From the NCBI GenBank assembly GCA_020851615.1, contig JADZCL010000252.1, positions 1 to 6,429 of the forward strand: DNA of 6,429 nucleotides. The letters are read 5' to 3'. The position numbers and the translations under genes are program-made. The notes under the pieces are model-generated. The model did no database searches. It had not been told where the DNA came from and saw only the letters and a program-made list of their open reading frames with translations. This DNA is from Rubrivivax sp. (GTDB lineage Bacteria; Pseudomonadota; Gammaproteobacteria; Burkholderiales; Burkholderiaceae_C). Below, one piece after another: positions 1 to 5,546 of this stretch. Positions within the stretch are counted from its first letter, which is position 1. Each line of letters starts with the position of its first letter.

Positions 1-938
1 GCGATCACGCCGACCTGCTCGTCCAAGGCAATCGTGTTGCCGTTGAGCAGTTCGAGCGTCTCGCCTGCCCGCCCCCAGCGCACGATGAGCCGGTCGTGGA
101 TCTTGTCGAGATCGAAGATGTGTGTCGGCCGGCCGTACTCGAAGAGCACGTAGTTGGAGATGTCCACCAGCGCACTGACGCTGCGCTGCCCGCAGCGCGC
201 CAGGCGCTGGACCATCCAAGGCGGCGTCGGCGCCCGGGTGTCCACGCCGCGCACGACGCGGCCGGAGAAGCGACCACAGAGGTCAGCGGCCTCCACCTGC
301 ACCGGCAGCTTCTGCGCATGCTGGGGTGCCACTGGCGTGATGCGGGGCTGATTCAGCTGCGCGCCGGTCAAGGCTGCAACTTCGCGCGCGACTCCGAACA
401 CGCTCAGCACGTGGCCCAGGTTGGGTGTGAGCTTGAGCGTGAACAGTGTGTCGTCCAGTTGCAGATGCTGGCGCAGTTCGGTGCCGATCGGGGCATCGGC
501 GGCCAGCTCGAGCAGCCCGGCGTGGTCCTCGGCCAGGCCCAGTTCACGCGCCGAACACAGCATGCCGCGGCTCTCGACGCCGCGCAGCATGCCCACGCCA
601 ATCTTCATTCGCGTGCCGTCTGCCGCGGGCGGCAGCTCAGCGCCGACCAGGGCCAACGGCACGCGGATGCCTGCGCGTGCGTTGGGCGCGCCGCAGACGA
701 TCTGCAGCGGGCCTGCCGCAGCCGCCACGCCGGCATCGACCGTGCACACCCGCAGCCGATCGGCCTGCGGGTGCGGCTCGGCGGTCAGGATCTCGGCCAC
801 GACGATGCCGCTGAAGGGCGGCGCAACCGGGCGCAGCTCCTCCACCTCCATGCCGGACATCGTGAGCAGGTCGGCCAGTTCCTGAGTGGACAGCGCAGGG
901 TTGCAGAACTCGCGCAACCAGGACTCGGGGAATTGCAT
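1..938 (-). CDS. pheT: Phenylalanyl-tRNA synthetase beta subunit, N-terminal 312 residues (runs off left edge)
   Basis: Beta subunit of the cytoplasmic (alpha-beta)2 enzyme that charges tRNA-Phe with phenylalanine; it carries the tRNA-binding and editing modules. The frame starts at the ATG at 938 ([11 protein letters not shown]) and stays open to the window edge, giving 312 of roughly 800 expected residues. Visible parts are: the N-terminal helical segment (1-38); the OB-fold, EMAP-like tRNA-binding domain (about 40-150, with [11 protein letters not shown] and VCGAPNAR); and the start of the B3/B4 editing region (about 165-312, with LTPN at 170-173, [10 protein letters not shown] and [20 protein letters not shown]). 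The common TPNRADCLS motif reads TPNLGHVLS here. The gene lies 26 bases after the pheS stop, so the two are presumably co-transcribed. The ribosome-binding site is weak (GAGAG about 8 bases upstream), which fits translational coupling to pheS. The family is certain; the C-terminal B5 and anticodon-binding domains lie outside the window. Confidence 0.96.
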   Translation of the reverse strand, partial: MQFPESWLREFCNPALSTQELADLLTMSGMEVEELRPVAPPFSGIVVAEILTAEPHPQADRLRVCTVDAGVAAAAGPLQIVCGAPNARAGIRVPLALVGAELPPAADGTRMKIGVGMLRGVESRGMLCSARELGLAEDHAGLLELAADAPIGTELRQHLQLDDTLFTLKLTPNLGHVLSVFGVAREVAALTGAQLNQPRITPVAPQHAQKLPVQVEAADLCGRFSGRVVRGVDTRAPTPPWMVQRLARCGQRSVSALVDISNYVLFEYGRPTHIFDLDKIHDRLIVRWGRAGETLELLNGNTIALDEQVGVI

Positions 939-964
939 GGGGGACTCTCGGGACGGACAGGGTT

Positions 965-2008
965 TCAGCGGAATTGCGCCAGGAAGCGCAGGTCGCCCTC
1001 GAACAGCAGGCGCATGTCGTCGATGCCGTAGCGCAGCATGGTCAGGCGATCGGGCCCCATGCCGAAGGCAAAGCCGATGTGGACCTCCGGGTCCAGGCCG
1101 AAGTTGCGCACGACGGCCGGATGAACCTGGCCGGAACCAGCCACCTCGAGCCAGCGGCCGGCCAGCGGCCCGCTGCGAAAGGCGATGTCGATCTCGGCCG
1201 AAGGCTCGGTGAACGGGAAGAACGAGGGCCGGAAGCGCACGTCGAAATCGTCGGTCTCGAAGAAGCGGCGCACGAAGTCGGCGAACACGGCCTTCAAGTC
1301 CTTGAAGCTCACGTCGGTGCCGATCCACAGGCCTTCGCACTGGTGGAACATCGGCGAATGCGTGGCGTCGCTGTCGACGCGGTAGGTGCGGCCCGGCGCG
1401 ATGACGCGGATCTCGGGCATGGGCTCCACGCCCTTGTACTTCTCGGCGTGCGCCAGCGCGTAGCGGACCTGCATCGGACTGGTGTGCGTGCGCAGGTTCA
1501 GCCAGGCACCTTCGCTGTCCTGCAGGTCGACGTAGAAGGTGTCCTGCATCGAGCGCGCCGGATGGTTCTTCGGGCTGTTGAGCGCCGTGAAGTTCATCCA
1601 GTCGGTCTCGATCTCGGGTCCGTCGGCGACGTCGAAGCCCATCGACGCGAAGATGGCCTCGATGCGTTCGATGGTGCGGCTCACCGGATGCAGCCCGCCC
1701 ATGCCCCGCCAGCGGCCGGGCAAGGTGACGTCCAGTGCCTCCGCGCGCAGCTGGGCCTGCAGTTCAGCGTCCGCGAGCTGTTCACGCCGGGCCTGCAGCG
1801 CCGCCTCGATGCGTGCCTTCAGCTGGTTGATGTCGGCGCCGCGCAGCTTCTTCTGCTCTGCCGGCAGGCTGGCCAGGCCCTTGAGCAGTTCGGTGACGCG
1901 ACCGCTCTTGCCCAGGAAGCGTGCCTTGGCGTTCTCGAGTTCGGCCGGCGTGGGCGCAGCCTGGAAGTCGGCCTGCGCCTGGCGGGCCATTTGATCCAGA
2001 TCGTTCAT
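965..2008 (-). CDS. pheS: Phenylalanyl-tRNA synthetase alpha subunit, complete, 347 aa
   Basis: Catalytic alpha subunit of the class II phenylalanyl-tRNA synthetase, which forms Phe-AMP and transfers Phe to tRNA-Phe as a complex with PheT. Residues 1-95 form the N-terminal coiled-coil tRNA-binding arm. The class II core follows: motif 1 region with [12 protein letters not shown] (129-140) and HTSPMQVR (175-182); motif 2 with [21 protein letters not shown] (206-226); motif 3 with [20 protein letters not shown] (312-331). Ala314 in GFAFGMG corresponds to E. coli Ala294, which sets the size of the Phe pocket, so specificity for Phe looks normal. Asp320 replaces the usual Glu in GMGxERL. The length is close to the family norm (E. 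coli 327). The start [15 protein letters not shown] agrees with the family N-terminus, but no clear Shine-Dalgarno precedes the ATG at 2008, and an intrinsic terminator sits just upstream. pheT follows after 26 bases. Confidence 0.98.
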   Translation of the reverse strand: MNDLDQMARQAQADFQAAPTPAELENAKARFLGKSGRVTELLKGLASLPAEQKKLRGADINQLKARIEAALQARREQLADAELQAQLRAEALDVTLPGRWRGMGGLHPVSRTIERIEAIFASMGFDVADGPEIETDWMNFTALNSPKNHPARSMQDTFYVDLQDSEGAWLNLRTHTSPMQVRYALAHAEKYKGVEPMPEIRVIAPGRTYRVDSDATHSPMFHQCEGLWIGTDVSFKDLKAVFADFVRRFFETDDFDVRFRPSFFPFTEPSAEIDIAFRSGPLAGRWLEVAGSGQVHPAVVRNFGLDPEVHIGFAFGMGPDRLTMLRYGIDDMRLLFEGDLRFLAQFR

Positions 2009-2023
2009 GAGTCGACGGAAATG

Positions 2024-2052
2024 AAAAAAGGCCGTCCACGCGTGACGGCCTT
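2024..2052 (-). terminator. Intrinsic terminator between rplT and pheS
   Basis: On the minus strand AAGGCCGTC (2052-2044) and GACGGCCTT (2036-2028) form a perfect 9-bp stem around the 7-base loop ACGCGTG. A run of six T follows (2029-2024, the first two within the stem). This is a standard Rho-independent terminator in the direction of the genes. Only 15 bases separate it from the pheS ATG, leaving no room for a promoter after it, so pheS-pheT must depend on read-through or conditional antitermination. E. coli has an attenuator at the same place, controlled by the Phe-rich pheM peptide, but no convincing equivalent peptide is seen here. Confidence 0.85.
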
Positions 2053-2066
2053 CAAGAGCTGACGAT

Positions 2067-2090
2067 GGGCGGCGCGTGCAGCCGCCGCCC
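2067..2090 (-). other. GC-rich hairpin just after the rplT stop codon
   Basis: GGGCGGCG (2067-2074, plus strand) is exactly complementary to CGCCGCCC (2083-2090), giving an 8-bp all-GC stem with an 8-base loop starting 5 bases after the rplT stop. No T-run follows in either direction, so it is not a terminator by itself. In the transcript, GGCGGC in its first arm can also pair, with one G-U, with GCCGUC in the first arm of the pheS-proximal terminator. Its loop-side CACGCG is complementary to CGCGUG in the terminator loop. It could therefore influence terminator folding; this is inference. Confidence 0.5.
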
Positions 2091-2095
2091 TTGCG

Positions 2096-2452
2096 TCAGG
2101 CGAGCTGGGCCTTCACCTTGGCGACGATGCTGCCGAAGGCGGCCGGGTCGTTGACGGCCAGATCGGCGAGGACCTTGCGGTCGATGTCGATCTGCGCCTT
2201 CTTCAGGCCGGCCATGAACTTGCTGTAGGTGACGCCGAGCTCCCGGCTGGCTGCATTGATGCGCGCGATCCAGAGCTGGCGGAACACCCGCTTGCGGGTG
2301 CGGCGGTCACGGTAGGCGTACTGCCCGGCCTTCATCACCGCCTGCTTGGCGATGCGGAAGACGTTCTTGCGGCGACCACGGTAGCCCTTGGCGAGCTTCA
2401 GGATCTTCTTGTGGCGGGCGTGCGCGGTGACGCCACGTTTGACGCGAGGCAT
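2096..2452 (-). CDS. rplT: 50S ribosomal protein L20, complete, 118 aa
   Basis: L20 is a 23S-rRNA-binding protein of the large subunit, needed early in 50S assembly; in E. coli it also represses translation of rpmI-rplT. The product has the typical length and begins with the family signature [19 protein letters not shown]. This runs into the long basic N-terminal extension (about 1-60: [35 protein letters not shown]) that threads into rRNA. The globular C-terminal domain follows ([17 protein letters not shown] to KAQLA), the part that binds the mRNA operator in E. coli. The ATG at 2452 has a good AAGGAG (2465-2460) 7 bases upstream. It lies 30 bases after rpmI. No anomalies were seen. Confidence 0.99.
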   Translation of the reverse strand: MPRVKRGVTAHARHKKILKLAKGYRGRRKNVFRIAKQAVMKAGQYAYRDRRTRKRVFRQLWIARINAASRELGVTYSKFMAGLKKAQIDIDRKVLADLAVNDPAAFGSIVAKVKAQLA

Positions 2453-2482
2453 TTCGGTTCTCCTTGTGCGTGCCGAGAAGGA

Positions 2483-2686
2483 TCAGAGGCCGGCAAAGGG
2501 CAGCATCGCGGCGATGTGCCCCATGTTGGTCTCGTGCACGTTGGCCACGCCCCGCAGCTGACGCTTGCGGGTCGTGCTCTTCTTCGTGAGGATGTGGCGC
2601 TTGAACGCCTGACCGCGCTTGACGGTCCCACCCGGACGCACGCGGAAGCGCTTCTTTGCTCCGCTCTTGGTCTTCATCTTGGGCAT
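2483..2686 (-). CDS. rpmI: 50S ribosomal protein L35, complete, 67 aa
   Basis: L35 is a small, very basic large-subunit protein. The product opens with the family signature [14 protein letters not shown] and continues with [24 protein letters not shown], all expected for L35, and has the usual length (64-67 aa). The ATG at 2686 is preceded by a strong AAGGAG (2697-2692) with 5-base spacing. rplT follows after 30 bases, so the two ribosomal genes form a tight pair. A long structured gap separates rpmI from infC upstream. In E. coli this is the gene whose translation is directly blocked by L20 through a pseudoknot, with rplT controlled by coupling; the structured leader here makes similar control plausible but unproven. 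Confidence 0.99.
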   Translation of the reverse strand: MPKMKTKSGAKKRFRVRPGGTVKRGQAFKRHILTKKSTTRKRQLRGVANVHETNMGHIAAMLPFAGL

Positions 2687-2708
2687 TGCTGCTCCTTCTA
2701 GGTGACCC

Positions 2709-2751
2709 CTGCAGGCGCCTACCGGACTTCGGAGGACTTGTCAGCCTGCAG
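2709..2751 (-). other. Inverted repeat in the rpmI leader (candidate L20 control structure)
   Basis: CTGCAGGC (2709-2716) and GCCTGCAG (2744-2751) are perfect complements, closing a 27-base loop that can itself fold through short CCT/AGG and CCG/CGG pairings. The structure ends 12 bases before the rpmI Shine-Dalgarno. Its loop contains, on the transcript strand, TCCTCC, which could pair partly with the GGAG of the rpmI ribosome-binding site. In E. coli, L20 binds structures in the infC-rpmI region that mimic its 23S rRNA site; whether this element does so cannot be judged by eye. Confidence 0.45.
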
Positions 2752-2762
2752 CGGCTTCTTCT

Positions 2763-2796
2763 CGTGCCCTGCCGCCGCAGGCGGCCGCAGGGCACG
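2763..2796 (-). other. Very stable hairpin between infC and rpmI
   Basis: A near-perfect palindrome begins 21 bases after the infC stop. The 10-bp outer arms (2763-2772 and 2787-2796, CGTGCCCTGC/GCAGGGCACG) are followed by one mismatch and 5-bp inner arms (2774-2778 and 2781-2785) around a 2-base turn. No T-run follows on either strand (the transcript continues GAGAAGAAGCC), so it does not look like a normal intrinsic terminator. Possible roles are a barrier protecting mRNA 3' ends, an RNase processing site that separates infC from rpmI-rplT mRNA, or part of an L20-responsive fold. Confidence 0.6.
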
Positions 2797-2817
2797 AATC
2801 TCGTCTGTTGCGTACTG

Positions 2818-3366
2818 CTACTTCTTCCTGGGCGCCAGCACCATGATCATCTGGCGCCCCTCGAGCTTGGGCATGTGCTCGACCACCGAGACGTCGGCCA
2901 GTTCATCGCGGATGCGCTCGAGCAGCCGCATGCCGATGTCCTGATGGGTGATCTCACGACCGCGAAAGCGAAGCGTGACCTTGCCCTTGTCGCCGTCCTC
3001 GCCGATGAAGCGACGCAGGTTGCGCATCTTGATCGCGTAGTCGCCTTCGTCGGTGCCGGGGCGGAACTTCACTTCCTTGACTTCGATGACCTTCTGCTTG
3101 GCCTTGGCCTCGGCTGCCTTCTTCTGCTCCTGGTACTTGAACTTGCCGTAGTCCATCAGCCGGCACACCGGGGGATCGGCGGTGGCTGCGATTTCGACCA
3201 GGTCCACGTCCAGTTCGCCCGCCATGCGCAAGGCATCCTGCAAGCCCACGATGCCCAGCGGCTCATTCTCGACCCCGTTCAGGCGCACCTGCGGCGCCAT
3301 GATCTCGCGGTTGAGCTTGTGCTTGCGCTCCGCGTTGGGAATGCGGCGGTCCATGAAGGTAGCGAT
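2818..3366 (-). CDS. infC: Translation initiation factor IF3, complete, 182 aa, probable ATC start
   Basis: IF3 binds the 30S subunit, keeps subunits apart and rejects wrong initiator tRNA or start codons. The protein shows the IF3 N-domain ([46 protein letters not shown]), the lysine-rich helical linker ([22 protein letters not shown]) and the C-domain ([50 protein letters not shown]), full length compared with 180 residues in E. coli. The start was set at the ATC at 3366-3364. It has AAGGAG (3380-3375) exactly 8 bases upstream and gives 182 aa beginning (M)[14 protein letters not shown]. The in-frame GTG at 3387 would place the Shine-Dalgarno inside its own codons 3-5, and the ATG at 3354 lies 20 bases from it. 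Rare starts on infC underlie IF3 autoregulation (AUU in E. coli), so the same is likely here. Family certain; start codon likely. Confidence 0.95.
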   Translation of the reverse strand: MATFMDRRIPNAERKHKLNREIMAPQVRLNGVENEPLGIVGLQDALRMAGELDVDLVEIAATADPPVCRLMDYGKFKYQEQKKAAEAKAKQKVIEVKEVKFRPGTDEGDYAIKMRNLRRFIGEDGDKGKVTLRFRGREITHQDIGMRLLERIRDELADVSVVEHMPKLEGRQMIMVLAPRKK

Positions 3367-3380
3367 GGTTGCGACTCCTT
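3364..3380 (-). promoter_or_regulatory. infC ribosome-binding site with non-canonical ATC start codon
   Basis: The AAGGAG core (3380-3375), an 8-base spacer and the ATC codon (3366-3364) are seen on the minus strand. A small hairpin (CCCCG 3387-3391 with CGGGG 3400-3404, 8-base loop) ends 6 bases before the Shine-Dalgarno. IF3 selectively destabilises initiation at non-AUG codons, so this arrangement would let excess IF3 lower its own synthesis, as established for the E. coli AUU start. The competing in-frame GTG and ATG both have poor spacing. Confidence 0.75.
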
Positions 3381-3441
3381 TATGCACCCCGAAGGCGGCC
3401 GGGGCACGAAATGATCAGACTTGCTTGCGAGAGACGGGTGC

Positions 3442-5352
3442 TCAGGCCTTGCGGGCGATGTCGCCGGCGAGCTTCGCGCTGAAGTCGGCCAGCGGCATCA
3501 CACCCAGATCCTGATTGCCCCGCGCGCGCACGGCAACGGCCCCGTCTGCCTTCTCCTTGTCGCCCACGACGAGGATGAACGGGACCTTCTGCAGGGAATG
3601 CTCGCGGATTTTATAGGTGATCTTCTCGTTGCGTAAATCAAGCTGCGCCCTAAACCCTTGTTTTTGCAACGTTTTGACCACGCTTCGGGCATATTCGGCA
3701 TGGGCGTCGGTGATGCTGGCGACGACCGCCTGCACCGGCGCAAGCCAGGCCGGCAGGGCCCCCGAGTGCTGCTCGATCAGGATCCCGATGAAGCGCTCGA
3801 GGCTGCCCACGATCGCCCGGTGCAGCATCACGGGGTGGCGGCGCGACGAGTCGTCGGCCACGTACTCGGCGCCAAGGCGCTCGGGCATGCTGAAGTCGAC
3901 CTGCATCGTTCCGCACTGCCACTGGCGGCCGATGGCGTCCTTGAGCGTGTACTCGATCTTCGGGCCGTAGAAGGCGCCGTCTCCGGGCGAGATCTCGAAG
4001 GCGCAGCCGGCGCGGCGCAGGCTCTCCATCAGTGCGGCTTCGGCCTTGTCCCAGCTCTCGTCGCTGCCGATGCGCGCCTCGGGGCGGGTGGCAACCTTGT
4101 AGATGATGTCCTTGAACCCGAAGTCGGCGTAGACGCGCTGCAGCAGGGCCGTGTAGGCCACGCACTCGTCGAGGATCATGTCCTCGGTGCAGAAGATGTG
4201 CCCATCGTCCTGCGTGAAGCCGCGCACGCGCATGATGCCGTGCAGGCCGCCGGTGGGCTCGTTGCGGTGGCACTGGCCAAACTCGCCATAGCGCAGCGGC
4301 AGGTCGCGATAGCTCTTGATGCCCTGCTTGAAGATCAGGATGTGGCCCGGGCAGTTCATCGGCTTCAGCGCATAGTCGCGCTTCTCCGACTCGGTCGTGA
4401 ACATGTTCTCGCGGTACTTCTGCCAATGCCCGGTCAGTTCCCACAGCGCCTTGTCGAGGATCTGCGGGCCCTTGACCTCGAGGTAGCCGTTGTCGCGGTA
4501 AACCGCGCGCATGTACTGCTCGACCTCCTGCCAGATCGTCCAGCCCCTGGGGTGCCAGAACACGGTGCCGGGGCTGTGCTCGTCCATGTGAAAGAGGTCC
4601 AGCTCGCGGCCAAGCCTGCGGTGGTCGCGCTTCTCGGCCTCCTCGAGCATCGTGAGGTACTTCTGCAGCTCGTCCTTGGTGGCCCAGGCCGTGCCGTAGA
4701 TGCGCTGCAGCATCTCGTTGCGGTGGTCGCCGCGCCAGTAGGCGCCGGCCACCTTCATCAGCTTGAAGTGCTGCAGCCGCCCCGTGCTGGGCACGTGCGG
4801 GCCGCGGCAGAGGTCCTCGAAGCGGCCTTCACGGTACAGGCTCACGTCCTCGTTGGCGGGGATGCTGCCGATGATCTCGGCCTTGTAGTGCTCGCCCAGT
4901 CCCTTGAAGTAGGCCACGGCCTCGTCGCGCGGCAGCACGCGGCGCTGGACCGGCTCGTCCTTCCTGGCCAGCTCCCCCATGCGCTGCTCGATGGCGGCCA
5001 GGTCCTCGGGCGTGAAGGGGCGCTTGTAGGCGAAGTCGTAGAAGAAGCCGTTCTCGATCACCGGCCCGATCGTCACCTGCGCGTCCGGGAAGAGCTCCTT
5101 CACCGCATAGGCCAGCAGGTGGGCGGTGCTGTGGCGCAGGATCTCCAGGCCGTCTGCATCCTTGGCGGTGACGATGGCGACGCGGGCGTCGTGCTCGATG
5201 CGGTGGCCGGTGTCGACGAGCCGGTCATCGACCTTGCCGGCCAGCGCCGCCTTGGCCAGGCCCGGGCCGATCGCCGCAGCCACCTCGGCGATGGTGGGGG
5301 GCTGCGGGAACGTGCGCACGGCACCGTCGGGCAGCGAGATGTTCACGGACAT
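3442..5352 (-). CDS. thrS: Threonyl-tRNA synthetase, complete, 636 aa
   Basis: Class II enzyme that charges tRNA-Thr and edits mischarged Ser. In order it shows: TGS domain (1-61, [16 protein letters not shown]); editing domain with HSTAH (His74, His78) and CRGPH (Cys182, His186); catalytic core with MNCPGH, motif 2 ([21 protein letters not shown], Arg363) and motif 3 ([11 protein letters not shown]); and the anticodon-binding domain from about 535 to the end. The active-site zinc ligands Cys334, His385 and His511 are present and fall at the same numbers as in E. coli. This supports the ATG at 5352, which has GGAG (5365-5362) 9 bases upstream. The TTG three codons earlier abuts that site and was rejected. 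Residues 558-586 are encoded by an unusually AT-rich stretch. infC follows after 75 bases. The leader carries a possible Thr attenuator. Confidence 0.99.
   Translation of the reverse strand: MSVNISLPDGAVRTFPQPPTIAEVAAAIGPGLAKAALAGKVDDRLVDTGHRIEHDARVAIVTAKDADGLEILRHSTAHLLAYAVKELFPDAQVTIGPVIENGFFYDFAYKRPFTPEDLAAIEQRMGELARKDEPVQRRVLPRDEAVAYFKGLGEHYKAEIIGSIPANEDVSLYREGRFEDLCRGPHVPSTGRLQHFKLMKVAGAYWRGDHRNEMLQRIYGTAWATKDELQKYLTMLEEAEKRDHRRLGRELDLFHMDEHSPGTVFWHPRGWTIWQEVEQYMRAVYRDNGYLEVKGPQILDKALWELTGHWQKYRENMFTTESEKRDYALKPMNCPGHILIFKQGIKSYRDLPLRYGEFGQCHRNEPTGGLHGIMRVRGFTQDDGHIFCTEDMILDECVAYTALLQRVYADFGFKDIIYKVATRPEARIGSDESWDKAEAALMESLRRAGCAFEISPGDGAFYGPKIEYTLKDAIGRQWQCGTMQVDFSMPERLGAEYVADDSSRRHPVMLHRAIVGSLERFIGILIEQHSGALPAWLAPVQAVVASITDAHAEYARSVVKTLQKQGFRAQLDLRNEKITYKIREHSLQKVPFILVVGDKEKADGAVAVRARGNQDLGVMPLADFSAKLAGDIARKA
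3610..3637 (-). promoter_or_regulatory. Candidate internal promoter in the 3' part of thrS, facing infC
   Basis: On the minus strand a TATAAA box (3615-3610, 5 of 6 to consensus, continuing as TATAAAAT) lies 16 bases after TTTACG (3637-3632, 4 of 6). It sits in an AT-rich island within the high-GC thrS. Predicted transcription would begin near 3603, about 240 bases before the infC start. E. coli infC is known to have promoters inside thrS, which makes this a reasonable place to look. The call rests on sequence only. Confidence 0.45.
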
Positions 5353-5374
5353 GATTTGCAACTCCAGAAAGCAG

Positions 5375-5401
5375 CGAAGCGCGGGGGTCAGCCGCGCTTC
5401 G
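5375..5401 (-). promoter_or_regulatory. Perfect hairpin upstream of the thrS ribosome-binding site (arms 3:4 of a possible attenuator)
   Basis: CGAAGCGCGG (5401-5392 on the transcript strand) and CCGCGCTTCG (5384-5375) form a 10-bp perfect stem with a 7-base loop, CTGACCC. It ends 9 bases before the GGAG of thrS. The following bases, CTGCTTTCTGG, are only moderately T-rich, so it is a weak terminator at best and may act on translation. Its first arm overlaps GCGCGGC (5397-5391), which can alternatively pair with GCCGCGC (5444-5438), a segment just downstream of the small Thr-rich reading frame. The position also resembles the E. coli thrS operator stem with its 7-base anticodon-like loop, but no Thr anticodon is seen in this loop. 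Confidence 0.6.
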
Positions 5402-5437
5402 TTCCAGGTCGGGTGAGGGGACTGGGCAGACGTGACG

Positions 5438-5445
5438 GCGCGGCC
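5438..5445 (-). promoter_or_regulatory. Alternative pairing segment (arm 2) of the possible thrS attenuator
   Basis: The transcript reads GGCCGCGC across 5445-5438. GCCGCGC (5444-5438) is exactly complementary to GCGCGGC (5397-5391) in the first arm of the thrS hairpin, and one G-U pair (5445 with 5390) extends the match. The same segment can pair upstream with CGCGG in leader codons 3-4 (5485-5481) or with GGCC at 5457-5454. A ribosome stalled on the Thr codons would leave it free to pair downstream, whereas one at the stop codon would cover it. Confidence 0.45.
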
Positions 5446-5450
5446 GAGGT

Positions 5451-5492
5451 TCAGGCCTTGGCAAAGGATGGCGTCGTAGTCCGCGGTGTCAT
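5451..5492 (-). CDS. Putative Thr-rich leader peptide of thrS, 13 aa
   Basis: A short open frame in the thrS leader runs from the ATG at 5492-5490 to the TGA at 5453-5451 and encodes [13 protein letters not shown]. Four of 13 residues are threonine, three of them consecutive (codons ACA, then ACT ACG ACG), directly upstream of the gene that charges tRNA-Thr. A purine-rich AGGAAAGG (5511-5504) could be its ribosome-binding site, though the 11-base spacing is longer than ideal. The stop codon lies 5 bases before the segment that can invade the thrS hairpin, a geometry like that of classical amino-acid attenuators. A chance frame cannot be excluded; comparison of relatives would decide. Confidence 0.5.
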   Translation of the reverse strand: MTPRTTTPSFAKA

Positions 5493-5538
5493 AACCCGTC
5501 GTGCCTTTCCTGCTCTTGTGGGGGACTGGAAGCGTCGG

Positions 5539-5544
5539 ATTGTA
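5539..5544 (-). promoter_or_regulatory. Candidate -10 box for thrS directly after tex
   Basis: TACAAT (5544-5539) matches the sigma-70 -10 consensus at 5 of 6 positions and lies two bases after the tex stop codon, in an otherwise GC-rich region. Transcription would begin near 5532, about 40 bases before the Thr-rich leader frame and 180 before thrS. No good -35 hexamer is found 16-18 bases upstream, so this is a weak call. thrS may instead, or also, be read from the tex transcript. Confidence 0.3.
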
Positions 5545-5546
5545 GG

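Noticed and set aside
2005..2055. TTG-started 16-residue frame [15 protein letters not shown] (after the start) ending in an ATGA overlap with pheS, containing Phe-Phe
   Set aside because: Attractive as a pheM analogue, but it has no Shine-Dalgarno. Its Phe codons TTT TTC lie in the terminator's T-run, after the stem, so stalling there could not stop the stem from forming in the usual way. Two Phe residues are weak evidence.
974..2062. 362-codon plus-strand open frame opposite pheS, and a 311-codon one opposite pheT (96-1031)
   Set aside because: Same antisense effect; both mirror conserved PheS/PheT coding sequence and show no domain or ribosome-binding site of their own.
2763..2796. Hairpin after infC as an intrinsic terminator
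   Set aside because: The stem is very strong, but purine-rich sequence follows on the transcript strand and no T-run is present on either strand.
2818..3387. infC starting from GTG at 3387
   Set aside because: The Shine-Dalgarno AAGGAG would lie inside codons 3-5 of this version, and no other ribosome-binding site precedes the GTG.
5353..5361. thrS starting from TTG at 5361
   Set aside because: The GGAG at 5365-5362 would directly abut the TTG. The ATG at 5352 has 9-base spacing and gives residue numbers that match E. coli ThrRS at the zinc and editing residues.
5375..5401. Hairpin before thrS as a simple terminator for tex
   Set aside because: The sequence after the stem (CTGCTTTCTGG) lacks a real T-run, and on the opposite strand GTTCCAGG follows, so neither direction gives a convincing intrinsic terminator.
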